Notes: generated by a model from the letters alone, not told the origin. 64,000 nt of DNA from Akkermansiaceae bacterium (GCA_021200315.1 JAJQGU010000030.1:19194-83193), one strand, 5' to 3'; shown: positions 26,493 through 35,985, numbered from the stretch's first letter. Translations and numbers: made by a program.

Positions 26493-26526
26493 CCGGATCC
26501 GCCTCCCCGCGTAAGCGCATTCGATT

Positions 26527-26562
26527 GCCGCACGGCGGAAGCGCTTTTCTCCGCCGTGCGGC
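26527..26562 (+). terminator. Hairpin after the GT2 gene
   Basis: A perfect 13-bp stem, 26527-26539 with 26550-26562, 10-base loop containing TTTT. No T-run follows. Confidence 0.55.
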
Positions 26563-26851
26563 TCTGCGGAAGAAGTGCGCGGAATTTTGGCCCGCTTCAG
26601 AGGCTCTCCCCTGCTGACTGACGTCCGCTTTGCCCGGCCGCATGTCGATCCTGCGTCCAAGGTATGGGACACGGCTCCCTCGTTTTCCCCTGCCGTCCGC
26701 GGGTTCGGTGACGCCAAATTCCGTCCGTGCGGCGGGTCGTGGCCAGAGCCCGCTCGCCCGCATCCGGCCGCGCTTTTTCCTCCTCTTCGGCTTGACACAA
26801 CGAGACGCCGCACGGAATGTCCCGCGGCTTCCCGCGCCGACGCGCAAAGAA

Positions 26852-26882
26852 GAAAAGCCGTTCCGGGACGTCCGAAACGGCT
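26852..26882 (-). terminator. Terminator of the rpsB-tsf operon
   Basis: AGCCGTT (26856-26862) pairs with AACGGCT (26876-26882). On the minus strand TTTTC follows. It lies 27 bp after the tsf stop. Confidence 0.75.
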
Positions 26883-26909
26883 GTAAAGACGAAGAATGTC
26901 AGGCACCCG

Positions 26910-27785
26910 TCAGGCGCCGAGCTGGAAGCGCTGGAAGGCGGTCACCGCGATGGAGTCGCCGATCTCTCTGCCTGCCTCGGCCACAAGCTTCCCGACGGAA
27001 ATGGATGGGTTCTTTACAAAGTCCTGATCGAGAAGACAGCTCTGCTTATAGAGAGCGTGGAGCTTGCCGGGCAGGATCTTTTCGAGAAGGTGCTCGGGCT
27101 TGCCCTCCTGAAGGAGCTGCGCCTTGGCAATCTCCTGTTCTTCGGCCACGAAGGCGGGATCCAAGCTGGAGGAATCGACGCTTTTCGGCGACGCGGCCGC
27201 AATATGGAGAGTGAGATCCTTCACCAGCGTCCGGAAGGCGGGCGCATCCTTGGTGGCCGCATTGCCGCAAGCCACGGAAAGGAGAACGCCGACTTTGCCG
27301 CCCATGTGAATGTATGAGGCGATCACACCGGGACCTTCGACCGAAAGGCGGGCAAATTTGCTCAGCTTCATGTTCTCGCCGATCGAGCTGCATTCGGCCT
27401 TGATGTGCTCTTCGACCGACCCTTCGGGGCTCATGGTAACTCGAAGCGCCTCTTCGAGTCCGGAGGCTCCGGAAGCCTTGAGAGCGGTGCCGACTTCGGA
27501 AACGAGCGTACGGAATTTTTCGCCCTTGGCGCAAAAATCCGTTTCGCAGTTGAGTTCGAATAGAATGCCGTCACAGCCGCAGCCGCTGACCACCGCGGCC
27601 ACCGCGCCTTCACGCGCCTCGCGGCCGGCCTTGGCGGCGGCTTTGGCGATGCCCTTCTCGCGAAGAAACTTGACCGCGGCTTCCATATCGCCGTCGCATT
27701 CGACGAGAGCCTTCTTGCAATCCATCATCCCCGCATCCGTGCGCTCACGGAGCGTCTTGACGAGCGCTGCAGTGATTTCTGCCAT
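26910..27785 (-). CDS. tsf: Translation elongation factor Ts
   Basis: A 291-residue protein starting MAEITAALVKTLRERTDAGMMDCKKAL, the conserved EF-Ts N-terminus with the TDAGMMDCK signature, then FELNCETDFCAKG (core contact) and IHMGGKVGVLLSV in the dimerisation-type subdomain. It is the GDP/GTP exchange factor for EF-Tu. The two-subdomain core is slightly duplicated as usual. It follows rpsB by 24 bp, the standard order. Confidence 0.98.
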   Translation of the reverse strand: MAEITAALVKTLRERTDAGMMDCKKALVECDGDMEAAVKFLREKGIAKAAAKAGREAREGAVAAVVSGCGCDGILFELNCETDFCAKGEKFRTLVSEVGTALKASGASGLEEALRVTMSPEGSVEEHIKAECSSIGENMKLSKFARLSVEGPGVIASYIHMGGKVGVLLSVACGNAATKDAPAFRTLVKDLTLHIAAASPKSVDSSSLDPAFVAEEQEIAKAQLLQEGKPEHLLEKILPGKLHALYKQSCLLDQDFVKNPSISVGKLVAEAGREIGDSIAVTAFQRFQLGA

Positions 27786-27809
27786 AATAATAAATCAGGT
27801 TCAATAAGT

Positions 27810-28493
27810 TCAGACTTTGACGCCGCCGTTGATGGCGTCCACCAGGCGGGAGAGAATGAGACGAATAGAACGGACGGCATCGTCGTTCGCGGGAATCGGG
27901 AACTCCACGTCATCCGGGTCGGCGTTCGAATCCGTCATCACCACCACGGGGATGCCGAGACGATGCGCTTCACGGATGGCGATGTCTTCGTGGTCGGCAC
28001 CAATGGCGACCATGGCGTCCGGAGCCCCCCCCATGGCGCGGATGCCTTGAAGGTTGCGGAGAAGCTTAGCCTTCTCGCGCTCGAGAGCGGCGATTTCCTT
28101 TTTTGACATGCTCTTGAATTCAGGCTGCTTGTCGAGGTTTTCCAGCCAGTCGAGCCGGGTAATGCTTTTCTTGATGGTGGCCATGTTGGTGAGCATGCCG
28201 CCCAGCCAGCGGAAATTGACATAATATTGGCCGGTCGCCTCGGCGGCTTCGCGGACAGCCTCCTGAGCCTGCCGCTTACAGCCCACGAAAAGTATCTTCT
28301 TGCCCTTCGCGGCCAGATCGGCCAGGAAGGCGCAGGCTTTGTCGAGGCATTTCTCCGTCTCTTCGAGATTGATGATGTGTATGCCGTTCTTCGAAGTGAG
28401 CAGGTATTTCTTCATGTTCGGATGCCATTTGCGGGTCTGGTGACCATAGTGCACACCGGCTTCCACCATCTGGTTTATCAGATCATTGATCAT
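27810..28493 (-). CDS. rpsB: 30S ribosomal protein S2
   Basis: A 227-residue protein with MINDLINQMVEAGVHYGHQTRKWHPNMKKYL, FVGCKRQAQE, RWLGGMLTNMATIKKS and VVVMTDSNADPDDVEFPIPANDDA, all S2 signatures. It assembles late into the small subunit. The length is near normal; the acidic C-terminal tail seen in some phyla is missing. First gene of the rpsB-tsf operon. Confidence 0.98.
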   Translation of the reverse strand: MINDLINQMVEAGVHYGHQTRKWHPNMKKYLLTSKNGIHIINLEETEKCLDKACAFLADLAAKGKKILFVGCKRQAQEAVREAAEATGQYYVNFRWLGGMLTNMATIKKSITRLDWLENLDKQPEFKSMSKKEIAALEREKAKLLRNLQGIRAMGGAPDAMVAIGADHEDIAIREAHRLGIPVVVMTDSNADPDDVEFPIPANDDAVRSIRLILSRLVDAINGGVKV

Positions 28494-28605
28494 TTGTCTT
28501 TATGGGTTCCGCCCTTGGACAGGAACGGATTGTTTGCGGGAAGTGCCGCTCTCGAGCCCTGAGCTTCCCGTTGTTTGCAGAGCGGCATCAGCAGGGACGG
28601 CGAAT

Positions 28606-28944
28606 TTACGCCGGCGCTGTCCACTTGTCAACATTAAATTGGATGTAATCGAAGGCACCCTGCATGCCGGTTATTTCAGACACTGAGCCGCGGGAGCCTT
28701 TACTTTCTGCATATCCGAGGCGCTTTCCAATCTGCCGCTCGCTCAAACGATCGTTTTTCTTGCGCGCATTCACGATGCTGCCGCCCAATCCCCAGAGCAG
28801 ACTTGCGAATTGGCCGATGAACAGTGCCGCTCCTAATATTATATATACAAATTTAGGGAATTGAAAGCTTTTGTCGATGATGGTTGAACAAAATATAGGA
28901 AACAGTGCAGCCCATCCAATGAGTGAAGGTGTGTAAGATTTCAT
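28606..28944 (-). CDS. Small membrane protein of unknown function
   Basis: A 112-residue protein starting MKSYTPSLIGWAALFPIFC. Two hydrophobic segments are seen (about 8-22 and 32-55), then a hydrophilic tail with RKKNDRLSERQIGKRLGY. I recognise no family. It is AT-richer than its neighbours and lies directly after an RHS remnant, so it may be left over from an RHS toxin/immunity cassette; this is an inference from position only. Confidence 0.5.
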   Translation of the reverse strand: MKSYTPSLIGWAALFPIFCSTIIDKSFQFPKFVYIILGAALFIGQFASLLWGLGGSIVNARKKNDRLSERQIGKRLGYAESKGSRGSVSEITGMQGAFDYIQFNVDKWTAPA

Positions 28945-29032
28945 GATCGGTTATTTTTTGTTATTTTCAATGCATTCACAGATAGCGCTCTGTATTTGTA
29001 TTTGACAATACCGATTTCTCAGTTCTTCCGCA

Positions 29033-29359
29033 CTAACGCCTGGCTTTGTCACGTACTGTGGGGTAGTTGTAGTATACCAAGCCGAGCTCCTCGTCATCGA
29101 ACTCGCTGCTCCAGCGGAAGGGCTGGGAGACGTCTCCGGAAGCCGTCGTCTCCCCGCAGGGCGCGTAGCTGTACGCCGCCCTGAAAATGAATTCGTTGTA
29201 CTTCGCCGCGCTCATGACGATGTTGCTCCCCTCCGCTCGCAGGATGTGTTCCCCCGGCCCGCAGACGCCGCTCCCGCCGCCGACGCCGCCGTCAGCCACG
29301 GCCTGTAGGATGGCTGCTGCTCCCCGCCGCTCGCCGAGCCGGCTGCTCTTCCTGTTCAC
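29033..29359 (-). pseudogene. Truncated RHS-repeat core remnant
   Basis: The conserved part (29185-29063) reads AAYSYAPCGETTASGDVSQP then FRWSSEFDDEELGLVYYNY, which matches the end of RHS-repeat core domains, where YYNYRHYNP and a GRW-RDP motif normally follow. Here the frame continues with PTVRDKARR and stops, and nothing upstream in this frame looks like YD repeats. It is therefore a fragment of a once much larger secreted polymorphic-toxin-type gene. Confidence 0.7.
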
Positions 29360-29907
29360 TCATTCTCCCTCCTTACTCCCACCTCCCTGGATGTGTCAAG
29401 CCCTTTTTTCATCCCCCCCTCTCCCTTTCACGGGCTTTATCTGCAGATGATGTCTCTATGAAAACGCTAAATTCGCAGAATCTGACGTATTGTCAAGAAG
29501 TTTCTCCAGAAAGGAGGAAGAATCTGCATAAAGACATTGAACCTGAAAACGCTCTCTGTTCTTAACCGGGCAACTGGAAGCTGCCGTAAGGATTCCGAAA
29601 GCCGGAGAGTTTTCTGTGCGCATTCCGAATTTTTTTGCAGCGCTGTTCCTGCTCTCTTTGTGTCATCATGTCCCGGCCGCCGGGAAGCACGGAGAACCCG
29701 CCGTTGAGACACTATTGGCCGTACAACGCGGCTCATGGCCTCATGGGGAATCCCTGTCCACATTTCTTCTGGTGCGCACGGCCTGCATGCGCGGGGCAGG
29801 GGAAGCCCGTGTGACTGAATTGTCACGGAAAAGTGGTCGTTGTTGCCCGGCAAAGTGCGGGTATCATGCAGCCGTCCGGCTCGGGGCCGGTATCTAGGTT
29901 ACAAATT
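29360..29907. other. 548-bp spacer before the phosphate transporter
   Basis: No gene supported. A 93-codon GTG ORF starting at 29616 begins like a signal peptide but loses any protein-like character. A GTGAC-N6-GTCAC inverted repeat lies at 29811-29826 and could be an operator. No clear promoter found. Confidence 0.5.
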
Positions 29908-32142
29908 ATGGACACATTGCCACTCATTATACTCGGCATCCTGTTTCTTCTCGCCATATTCGACTTGGTCGTAGGCGTGTCGAACGATGCCGTCAACTTC
30001 CTGAACTCCGCCATCGGCTCCAAAGTCGCCCCTCGAAGCGTGATCGTTGCGATGGCCGCCGTGGGAATTCTGCTCGGTTCCTCTTTGTCGGGGGGGATGA
30101 TGGAAATCGCCCGCAGCGGTGTATTCGTGCCCGCTCAATACAGCTTCAGCGACATCATGCTGCTGTTTCTGGCGGTGATGCTTTCGGACGTGATCCTGTT
30201 GGATCTGTTCAACACATTCGGCATGCCGACATCGACCACGGTTTCCCTAGTGTTTGAATTGCTGGGAGCCGCCTTGGCCATAGCGGCCTGCCATCTCTGG
30301 GCCGCCGGCGATACGGGGATTGCCGGCCTTGCCCATTTGTTCGAGTACATCAATACGGCCAATGCCTTCAAAATAATCAGCGGCATTTTCAGCTCGGTGG
30401 GTGTGGCTTTCATTTGCGGTTTGGTGGTCATGTGGATTTCCCGCGCGATTTTTGCCTTCCGGTATCGGTCTTCCTACAAGCGCTTCGGTGCGCTGTGGGC
30501 AGGGGCTGCGCTCACGGCCATTACTTACTTCGCCGTTTTCAAGGGACTCAAGAGCAGTTCTCTGATGACCCCGGGGACGCTGGCGGCTCTCGAAACCAAT
30601 CTGTGCGGCTATGTCTTGGGCGTCTTCGCGGGATGGACGGCGTTAATGCTGCTCTGCCAGTTTGTTTTCCGCGTCAATGTTCTGAAAATTACGGTACTGG
30701 CGGGCACGATGGCTTTGGCCATGGCGTTTGCCTGCAATGACCTGGTGAATTTTATCGGCGTGTTCATGGCGGCGCACGCATCTTATGGCATCGCGGAGGC
30801 GTTTGAGCAAAACGGCGGCAATGTCTCCACGCTGATGATGGGCGGGCTAGCCGAACCCGTGGTGGCCGGCCATGCCTGGTTGATTGGAGCGGGGTTGATC
30901 ATGATGACGGCTCTCTTCTTTTCCAAGAAGGCCCGTACGGTCACGAACACAGAAGTGAGTCTGGCCGATACGCACGGCGGCGTCGAACGGTTCGGTTCCA
31001 CAAAAGCTTCCCGGTTGATCGTGCGCTACGTGCTCAACCTAATACATTGCATGGTGAACATGACGCCCCGCCCCCTGGCCCGTTTTATCGGCAGGAGGTT
31101 CGAACCGCTGCCTCCGGAAGAATCCGACGGGGCCGCGTTCGATCTCATCCGCGCCTCTGTCAACCTGACGGTGGCCGCTTTGCTCATTTCCCTGGCCACA
31201 TCTCTGAAACTGCCCCTCTCGACCACTTATGTCACGTTCATGGTATCCATGGGTTCGTCCCTTGCAGACCGCGCCTGGGGGCGGGACAGTGCGGTCTATC
31301 GCATTACGGGCGTGCTGACCGTGGTGGGCGGATGGTTTTTCACGGCGTTTGCCGCAGTCACATTCGCTTTTGTCAGTGCATTGATTCTATTTATCTGCGG
31401 CTGGTTCGGCATTGTTCTGCTTCTTGCGGCCGTCGGCACTATCCTGGTGAAGTCATCGACGCTGCATGGCGGGAAATCCCATCGAAAGGACGTGCTTGCT
31501 CTCGATCTGGCCAATGGGGAATCGCTGAGCAAGTTTGGAGTCTCCACGGCGGAGACGCTGGGACACGCTTTGGCCGTCTACGAAAGCGCCGTACACGGCC
31601 TCATGCGGGAAGATCGAAAGAGCCTCAGACAATTGCGCAGGGAAGTGCGCCGAATGAGCCGTGAAATTGATGACCGCAGGAACTTTGTCGTCCTGCCGAG
31701 TTTGAATGGGCTTCCTTCTTCCCTGGTGGAACGCGGACAGTGCCTTTTCCGTGTGACGGAAAGCATGCGGGGCACCGTCGAATCGCTGCGTTCCATCGTG
31801 CAGATGAGCTACGCTCATATCGACAATAACCACGAGGGACTTTCCGCTGTTCAGGCGCGGGAGCTTGAAGTGCTGAGGAACCGGGTCTCGAAGTTCTATC
31901 CCGAGCTCAGCCGGCTGCTGATGCAGGGAGACTGCACGGAGCTCGACCGCGCCTTGGGGGAGGCGTCCGATCTCAGCGATGAATTCGCGCAGGCGGTGAG
32001 GCGTCATCTGCTGGAAAGAGCGGACGACGTGTCGCAGACACGTACGGGGATTCTCTATCTGAATCTCTTAAACGAGACGCGTTCAATGATTCGAAGAGCC
32101 TACGATCTCTTGAAGGATCAGAGGGAACTGCTCCATTGTTGA
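29908..32142 (+). CDS. pit: PiT-family inorganic phosphate transporter fused to a PhoU/DUF47-like domain
   Basis: A 744-residue protein; the start at 29908 (MDTLPLIILGIL) puts the first helix at the N-terminus. The duplicated PiT signature is present: GVSNDAVNFLNSAIGSKVA early, and FACNDLVNFIGVF plus LKLPLSTTYVTFMVSMGSSL later; also FNTFGMPTSTTVSLVFELLGAA. About 12 membrane helices span residues 1-535. From about 550 on there is a soluble, helical, charged domain resembling the PhoU/DUF47 regulator usually encoded as a separate gene. It imports phosphate (or metal-phosphate) by cation symport. The PhoR-like kinase follows 28 bp downstream. Confidence 0.92.
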   Translation: MDTLPLIILGILFLLAIFDLVVGVSNDAVNFLNSAIGSKVAPRSVIVAMAAVGILLGSSLSGGMMEIARSGVFVPAQYSFSDIMLLFLAVMLSDVILLDLFNTFGMPTSTTVSLVFELLGAALAIAACHLWAAGDTGIAGLAHLFEYINTANAFKIISGIFSSVGVAFICGLVVMWISRAIFAFRYRSSYKRFGALWAGAALTAITYFAVFKGLKSSSLMTPGTLAALETNLCGYVLGVFAGWTALMLLCQFVFRVNVLKITVLAGTMALAMAFACNDLVNFIGVFMAAHASYGIAEAFEQNGGNVSTLMMGGLAEPVVAGHAWLIGAGLIMMTALFFSKKARTVTNTEVSLADTHGGVERFGSTKASRLIVRYVLNLIHCMVNMTPRPLARFIGRRFEPLPPEESDGAAFDLIRASVNLTVAALLISLATSLKLPLSTTYVTFMVSMGSSLADRAWGRDSAVYRITGVLTVVGGWFFTAFAAVTFAFVSALILFICGWFGIVLLLAAVGTILVKSSTLHGGKSHRKDVLALDLANGESLSKFGVSTAETLGHALAVYESAVHGLMREDRKSLRQLRREVRRMSREIDDRRNFVVLPSLNGLPSSLVERGQCLFRVTESMRGTVESLRSIVQMSYAHIDNNHEGLSAVQARELEVLRNRVSKFYPELSRLLMQGDCTELDRALGEASDLSDEFAQAVRRHLLERADDVSQTRTGILYLNLLNETRSMIRRAYDLLKDQRELLHC

Positions 32143-32170
32143 AAAAGGGCGAAGGGAACCGCCGTTTGAG

Positions 32171-33484
32171 TTGTCTTTTCAGGAATCGCATGTCATACTC
32201 GCTTCAAGTCTACTCGGCATGGTTTCATGGGGCATTACAACCGGGCTCGTCCTGACGGGGGTTCTCGTGCCCTTCGTTTTTCTGCGTTCTCGCATCGTCA
32301 ATTTGAGAAGGCGATACAAATACGCCCAGCTCGAATTGGAGATGCTGCGCCGCACCGGGCATGAAACGGCGCGGCGTTTGGAAGAAGACAAAAAACTTTT
32401 TCTCGAAGCTCTGGGGGTGCCATTCGTGCTGGCCCGGCCCTCGGGACGCTTGGTCATGGCCAACGCGCCGGCACGCCGTCTGTTGGGCATAGGCTCCCTC
32501 GTTTCGCTGAACCTTCTGCGCGTATTGGAGAACACTCCGCTCGCCGATGCTCTGGCGCCGGCTCTGAACGCACGGGAACCAGGCACTTATGATGTGGAGC
32601 TGCCACCCGCCGATCATCCCGGCGAGAAGCGCAGTTATCGCATATTCGCCACTCCTCTGAACAATAGTGAAAACCACGTGGGTCTCGTTTTCCATGACAT
32701 GACCGTCGAACGCCGCACGCTGGCGATGAGGCGCGATTTCGTGGCCAATGCCTCTCATGAATTGCGGACGCCTCTCACCATTATCCTCGGCTACCTGGAG
32801 AATCTGCTCGATGAACCGGAACTGGCTGGGAGTGCCGAGGGCAGGGAACGCATTCTTTTAATGATGATGAAGCACACGCAGCGTATCGTCCGCATCGTGG
32901 AGGACATGCTCACTATTTCCAGACTGGAGACCCCGGAATCTTCTGTCTTGCAGATCAGGCTGTTTGATTTGCGGGAGGCCGCTGCGGACGTGGCGCTGCG
33001 CCTCGAAAGCTGCTGCGCGCGCAGCGGCGCTGCCATCGGGCTCGACATGGAGACGCCTTTTCTCATGACAGGCGATCCCTTTTATTGGACGCAGATTCTT
33101 TTTAATCTTGTAGAGAATGCATTGAAGCAAAATCCCGATCGTTCCGTGCACGTCGTTGTTTCCGCCCGCCGTGCGCCGGGACGCGTGATGGTGGCTGTCA
33201 GGGATGACGGCGTGGGGATCCCCGCCCAGCATCTCCCCTTCATCTTCGACCGCTTCTATCGAGTGGAGCAGAGAGGCCGAAAGAACGTGGTACGAGGCAC
33301 CGGATTGGGGCTCTCCATCGTGCGCAGAATCGTCCGGGCGCATGGCGGCGATGTTTCCGTCGCCAGTGAGCAGGGGCGGGAAACGACTTTTACCATCTCC
33401 GTCCCCCAGCAGGGACAGGCGGAAGAACCCGGCGAAAAAAATAAAGAAATCTGCAACCGGAACGGCATGGCGGTGTTCCAATAG
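32171..33484 (+). CDS. PhoR-like sensor histidine kinase
   Basis: A 437-residue protein. The frame starts with TTG at 32171; the first ATG (32219) would cut 16 residues but keep the single membrane helix (residues 20-40). Then come a PAS-like domain (about 75-180), the HisKA box FVANASHELRTPLTIILGYLE with phospho-His196, and HATPase motifs NLVENALKQNP, VRDDGVGIP, FYRVE and GTGLGLSIVRRIV. There is one TM helix and no periplasmic sensor domain, as in PhoR. The place after a phosphate transporter supports a role in phosphate sensing. No response regulator gene is in the window. Confidence 0.9.
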   Translation: MSFQESHVILASSLLGMVSWGITTGLVLTGVLVPFVFLRSRIVNLRRRYKYAQLELEMLRRTGHETARRLEEDKKLFLEALGVPFVLARPSGRLVMANAPARRLLGIGSLVSLNLLRVLENTPLADALAPALNAREPGTYDVELPPADHPGEKRSYRIFATPLNNSENHVGLVFHDMTVERRTLAMRRDFVANASHELRTPLTIILGYLENLLDEPELAGSAEGRERILLMMMKHTQRIVRIVEDMLTISRLETPESSVLQIRLFDLREAAADVALRLESCCARSGAAIGLDMETPFLMTGDPFYWTQILFNLVENALKQNPDRSVHVVVSARRAPGRVMVAVRDDGVGIPAQHLPFIFDRFYRVEQRGRKNVVRGTGLGLSIVRRIVRAHGGDVSVASEQGRETTFTISVPQQGQAEEPGEKNKEICNRNGMAVFQ

Positions 33485-33486
33485 AC

Positions 33487-33885
33487 GTGAACACAGGCTC
33501 CAAACAGATTGCGGATGACGAGGCTGTTCTGGATGAACTGTTGCGCCATGCGCGTTCATACCAGGCTCCCGTGGGTTTTGCCGAGACTGTGATGCAGGCT
33601 GTCCGCAAAGAAAAACAGGAGGCAAAGCCGGTATCCTGCGGGCGCCCATGGTTCAGTCTGTTGTGTTCGCCGGCCGCGGCCGCTTCGCTGGCGGCCTGCT
33701 GTGTCGTGGCAGGGCTCGTGTGGAATGGGGCGCGGGAGCGTTCCGTCTCGATTGACGATTCTCTATTGGTCGAGGTCTCCCTCACCAATCTGGGAGACGA
33801 TGAGACCATTGAAGCTGTGTACGGATTCGCGGCCAAAGGGGTGGATACGCTTGCTCAGGACGATTTGACCTTTCTCGTGGAGTAG
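33487..33885 (+). CDS. Small single-pass membrane protein, function unknown
   Basis: A 132-residue protein starting with GTG at 33487, only 2 bases after the kinase stop, so it is cotranscribed. The N-terminal 50 residues are acidic/helical (DDEAVLDELLRHARSYQAPVGFAETVMQAV), followed by one membrane helix (about 57-80) and a short outer part (SLLVEVSLTNLGDDETIEAVYGF). The layout resembles anti-sigma-factor-like or small regulatory membrane proteins, but no zinc-binding HxxxCxxC is present. I do not assign a function. Confidence 0.65.
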   Translation: MNTGSKQIADDEAVLDELLRHARSYQAPVGFAETVMQAVRKEKQEAKPVSCGRPWFSLLCSPAAAASLAACCVVAGLVWNGARERSVSIDDSLLVEVSLTNLGDDETIEAVYGFAAKGVDTLAQDDLTFLVE

Positions 33886-33977
33886 AAAAGGCATCCTGAA
33901 TCGAGTTCGCTCTCCCCGCGCACGGGCTCATATGGCTGTGCGCCGCGCTTCCATGTGCCGGCACAGCCAGAGGCGTT

Positions 33978-35000
33978 TCAATCATAACCCCCGAATTCAA
34001 ATTGCCTCAAGCCGCTGGGTAGCTGCTGGCGCGGACGGCCGAATTCGGCCATGAAACTTGAGGCGAAGCAGGCGATTCGATTGTCAATATCGGGTTGGTT
34101 GCCGAAAATGCCGCGGATGTAGCTCCAGAGGACGCTCATTTCATTGCGCAGCGTGGCGTCCTGAATGCGGAAGTGAATGACGCCGCGGTCGTACAGATTC
34201 TTCATCTCATTTTCGGAAAGAATGCAGCTTTGTTGCTGGTGAAGAACTTGTGAATATATATCCTCGCAGCCGGCCATCTTCACATAGCGGTTTCGGGCCG
34301 CGAGCAGCTCCAGAGAATACGGCCTTTGCCGGATGCGGGAGAGGAGCATCAGGTGATCGCGTCGGCAGGGGCAATGACGCAGACAAGTATCGTTGATTGT
34401 AGCAATAAAACGGCCGGGTTCCTTCAATTGATCCAAGAGCTGTGGTTTTGCGCAGTCCACAGGATGCAGGGAAACCATGTCGTACTGTTCAGCCAGTGCG
34501 TTGTAGAAAGCCGCCGTGCGTTTTCCCGGTTCCGCCGCGGCGCGGTTCAAATGTGCGTACAGAGGAAGCTTCGGGAAAATGCGGCGTATATGGGCGGCTA
34601 GCTTGTCATTAGCCACGCTGACGGAGTTCCTGCGGATTCGATCACGGCGGTAGTGCTCCTGCAACAGGCGGTTGGCCGCGCCGTCCTCCAATGAATCGTC
34701 ACGGATCACGGGAGAGTCGAACTCCAATGTCACCCCGGAGCCCAGCCGGGCGTATTGCTCCAGGGATTGTGTAAAGGTCCGGAAGTTCATCAGGGGGCGG
34801 GGTCTGTACCAATTGATTGTCCAGGCGCAGGGCGGCGCGCCTGCGGCGTCAAGTTGGAAGACACCGGGCAATGATGTCTTGGTGTATCCCAGATACATCA
34901 GCAGGGATCGGTCGAATCGGAATGCGCCGCCCAAGTGCCACCGTGCCCTGGGCATGCGGTTTTTCGAAAGAAAAAGAAGAGGATTATCGGGTGTAGCCAT
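33978..35000 (-). CDS. U32-peptidase-like protein, paralogue 2
   Basis: A 340-residue protein starting MATPDNPLLFLSKNRMPRA at 35000. It shares with its neighbour the pattern Y--LAE-YD-V--HP-D then LL--L, N--C-R-CP-R--H, and a late E---LYD-G---F-(L/I)Q segment, which matches the U32-like TIM-barrel family (C-x3-CP, then xPE-L--Y---G---FK). Here the Cys region is TCLRHCPCRRDH, and further Cys occur at VDCAKPQ and QSCILS. Known U32 relatives (UbiU/V, TrhP/RlhA) use four Cys to hold a [4Fe-4S] cluster and hydroxylate aromatics or RNA. The assignment is by motif and the function is unknown. It starts 10 bp after paralogue 1. Confidence 0.7.
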   Translation of the reverse strand: MATPDNPLLFLSKNRMPRARWHLGGAFRFDRSLLMYLGYTKTSLPGVFQLDAAGAPPCAWTINWYRPRPLMNFRTFTQSLEQYARLGSGVTLEFDSPVIRDDSLEDGAANRLLQEHYRRDRIRRNSVSVANDKLAAHIRRIFPKLPLYAHLNRAAAEPGKRTAAFYNALAEQYDMVSLHPVDCAKPQLLDQLKEPGRFIATINDTCLRHCPCRRDHLMLLSRIRQRPYSLELLAARNRYVKMAGCEDIYSQVLHQQQSCILSENEMKNLYDRGVIHFRIQDATLRNEMSVLWSYIRGIFGNQPDIDNRIACFASSFMAEFGRPRQQLPSGLRQFEFGGYD

Positions 35001-35010
35001 GGTGATCGGT

Positions 35011-35979
35011 TTATGCGTCTCCGGGCAGCAGCATTTCCCAGAAGAGGGTCTTGACGGCCTGCATGGCGTTTTCGCCGGGCTCATCTTCGCGCAGTACAAG
35101 CCGCAGTAGATCAAAGAGAATGAGAGCGGCGTTGGGATGCCCGCGACCTTGGAGCTTGAAGCGGCGGAAGCCCATGTCGTAGAGAGTCTTGATTTCGCTG
35201 CGCTTCAGAGCCATAACGCCGTGATCCGGCGAGCCGAGCAGCGTGCTCATCGAACTGCAGCCGTTTTTTGCCAGCTTTTTGTCAAAGTCACTACTGTCAA
35301 AGCTGAAAAAATCCAGCGCCGTCTTGGAGAGCGAATCGTAATGCAAATGGCGAATCGGGCATGAACGCACACAATATTCATTGACAATCAGCTCATATTT
35401 GGATTTATCCCCCAATTTTTCAAGCAGACCGCAGTTGATTGAGTCATCTGGGTGAATCATCACCTTATCGTATTTTTCAGCAAGGCGTCGGTAGTAATCT
35501 GGTTTGCCGCGCCCGCGTTCGTGAGCAACCTTCAGAATGGAAGATACCGTCTTCAGTTCGGGGAAGTTTGTCTTGACATGCTCATAGAGTGTGTCTGAAG
35601 CCATGATTACGGCATTTTGTCCGATGGGATTGTTTCTGCGGAAGAATTCCAAGAGGGTGTTGCCCACCTTGTCCCGTACATTTTCCTGGGTGAGATAAAG
35701 ATTGGAAAAGGTCAGGTCGATGGCGATTTTCCGTTGGACGTAGGCCATGGAGAGTTCACGTACTTCTGCCGCATCCCGAATCAGTTGTTTCAGCACGCGT
35801 CCGCTGTTCCATCCGAACAGCGGAGAGCCGTGCACCAGGGAAAAGGGAGTGAAGCCCAGGCGCAGTTTGCAGTAATCGTAAAAAGACACCAGCTCGCGGT
35901 CGTTCACGAATGCGCCCGATACGTCCCACAGGGCCTCGGGCCAATCAGCATGCACATAAACAGACCGATTATTCGACAT
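35011..35979 (-). CDS. U32-peptidase-like protein, paralogue 1
   Basis: A 322-residue protein starting MSNNRSVYVHADWPEALWD. Conserved parts: YYRRLAEKYDKVMIHPDDS, INCGLLEKL, VNEYCVRSCPIRHLHYDSL and LKRSEIKTLYDMGFRRFKLQGRG, the last being the typical U32-like ending (Y-x-x-G-x-x-x-F-K-x-x-G-R). Three Cys positions (NCGLL, CVRSC) are shared with paralogue 2, consistent with a metal or Fe-S site. No signal peptide; cytosolic. It is the first gene of a two-gene operon whose promoter ends 6 bases before its ATG. Confidence 0.7.
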   Translation of the reverse strand: MSNNRSVYVHADWPEALWDVSGAFVNDRELVSFYDYCKLRLGFTPFSLVHGSPLFGWNSGRVLKQLIRDAAEVRELSMAYVQRKIAIDLTFSNLYLTQENVRDKVGNTLLEFFRRNNPIGQNAVIMASDTLYEHVKTNFPELKTVSSILKVAHERGRGKPDYYRRLAEKYDKVMIHPDDSINCGLLEKLGDKSKYELIVNEYCVRSCPIRHLHYDSLSKTALDFFSFDSSDFDKKLAKNGCSSMSTLLGSPDHGVMALKRSEIKTLYDMGFRRFKLQGRGHPNAALILFDLLRLVLREDEPGENAMQAVKTLFWEMLLPGDA

Positions 35980-35985
35980 ACATTA

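Larger units (their letters stand above)
26493..26909. other. 417-bp convergent spacer with two terminators
   Basis: No gene found between the GT2 gene and tsf. It contains one hairpin for each strand (separate entries). Confidence 0.6.

Noticed and set aside
29811..29826. GTGAC-N6-GTCAC as a Pho box upstream of pit
   Set aside because: Pho boxes are direct repeats of CTGTCAT-like units; this is an inverted repeat and too short to assign.
29616..29897. 93-codon ORF starting with a signal-peptide-like stretch
   Set aside because: After the first 22 residues the sequence shows no protein character, and it ends just before the pit start; likely chance.
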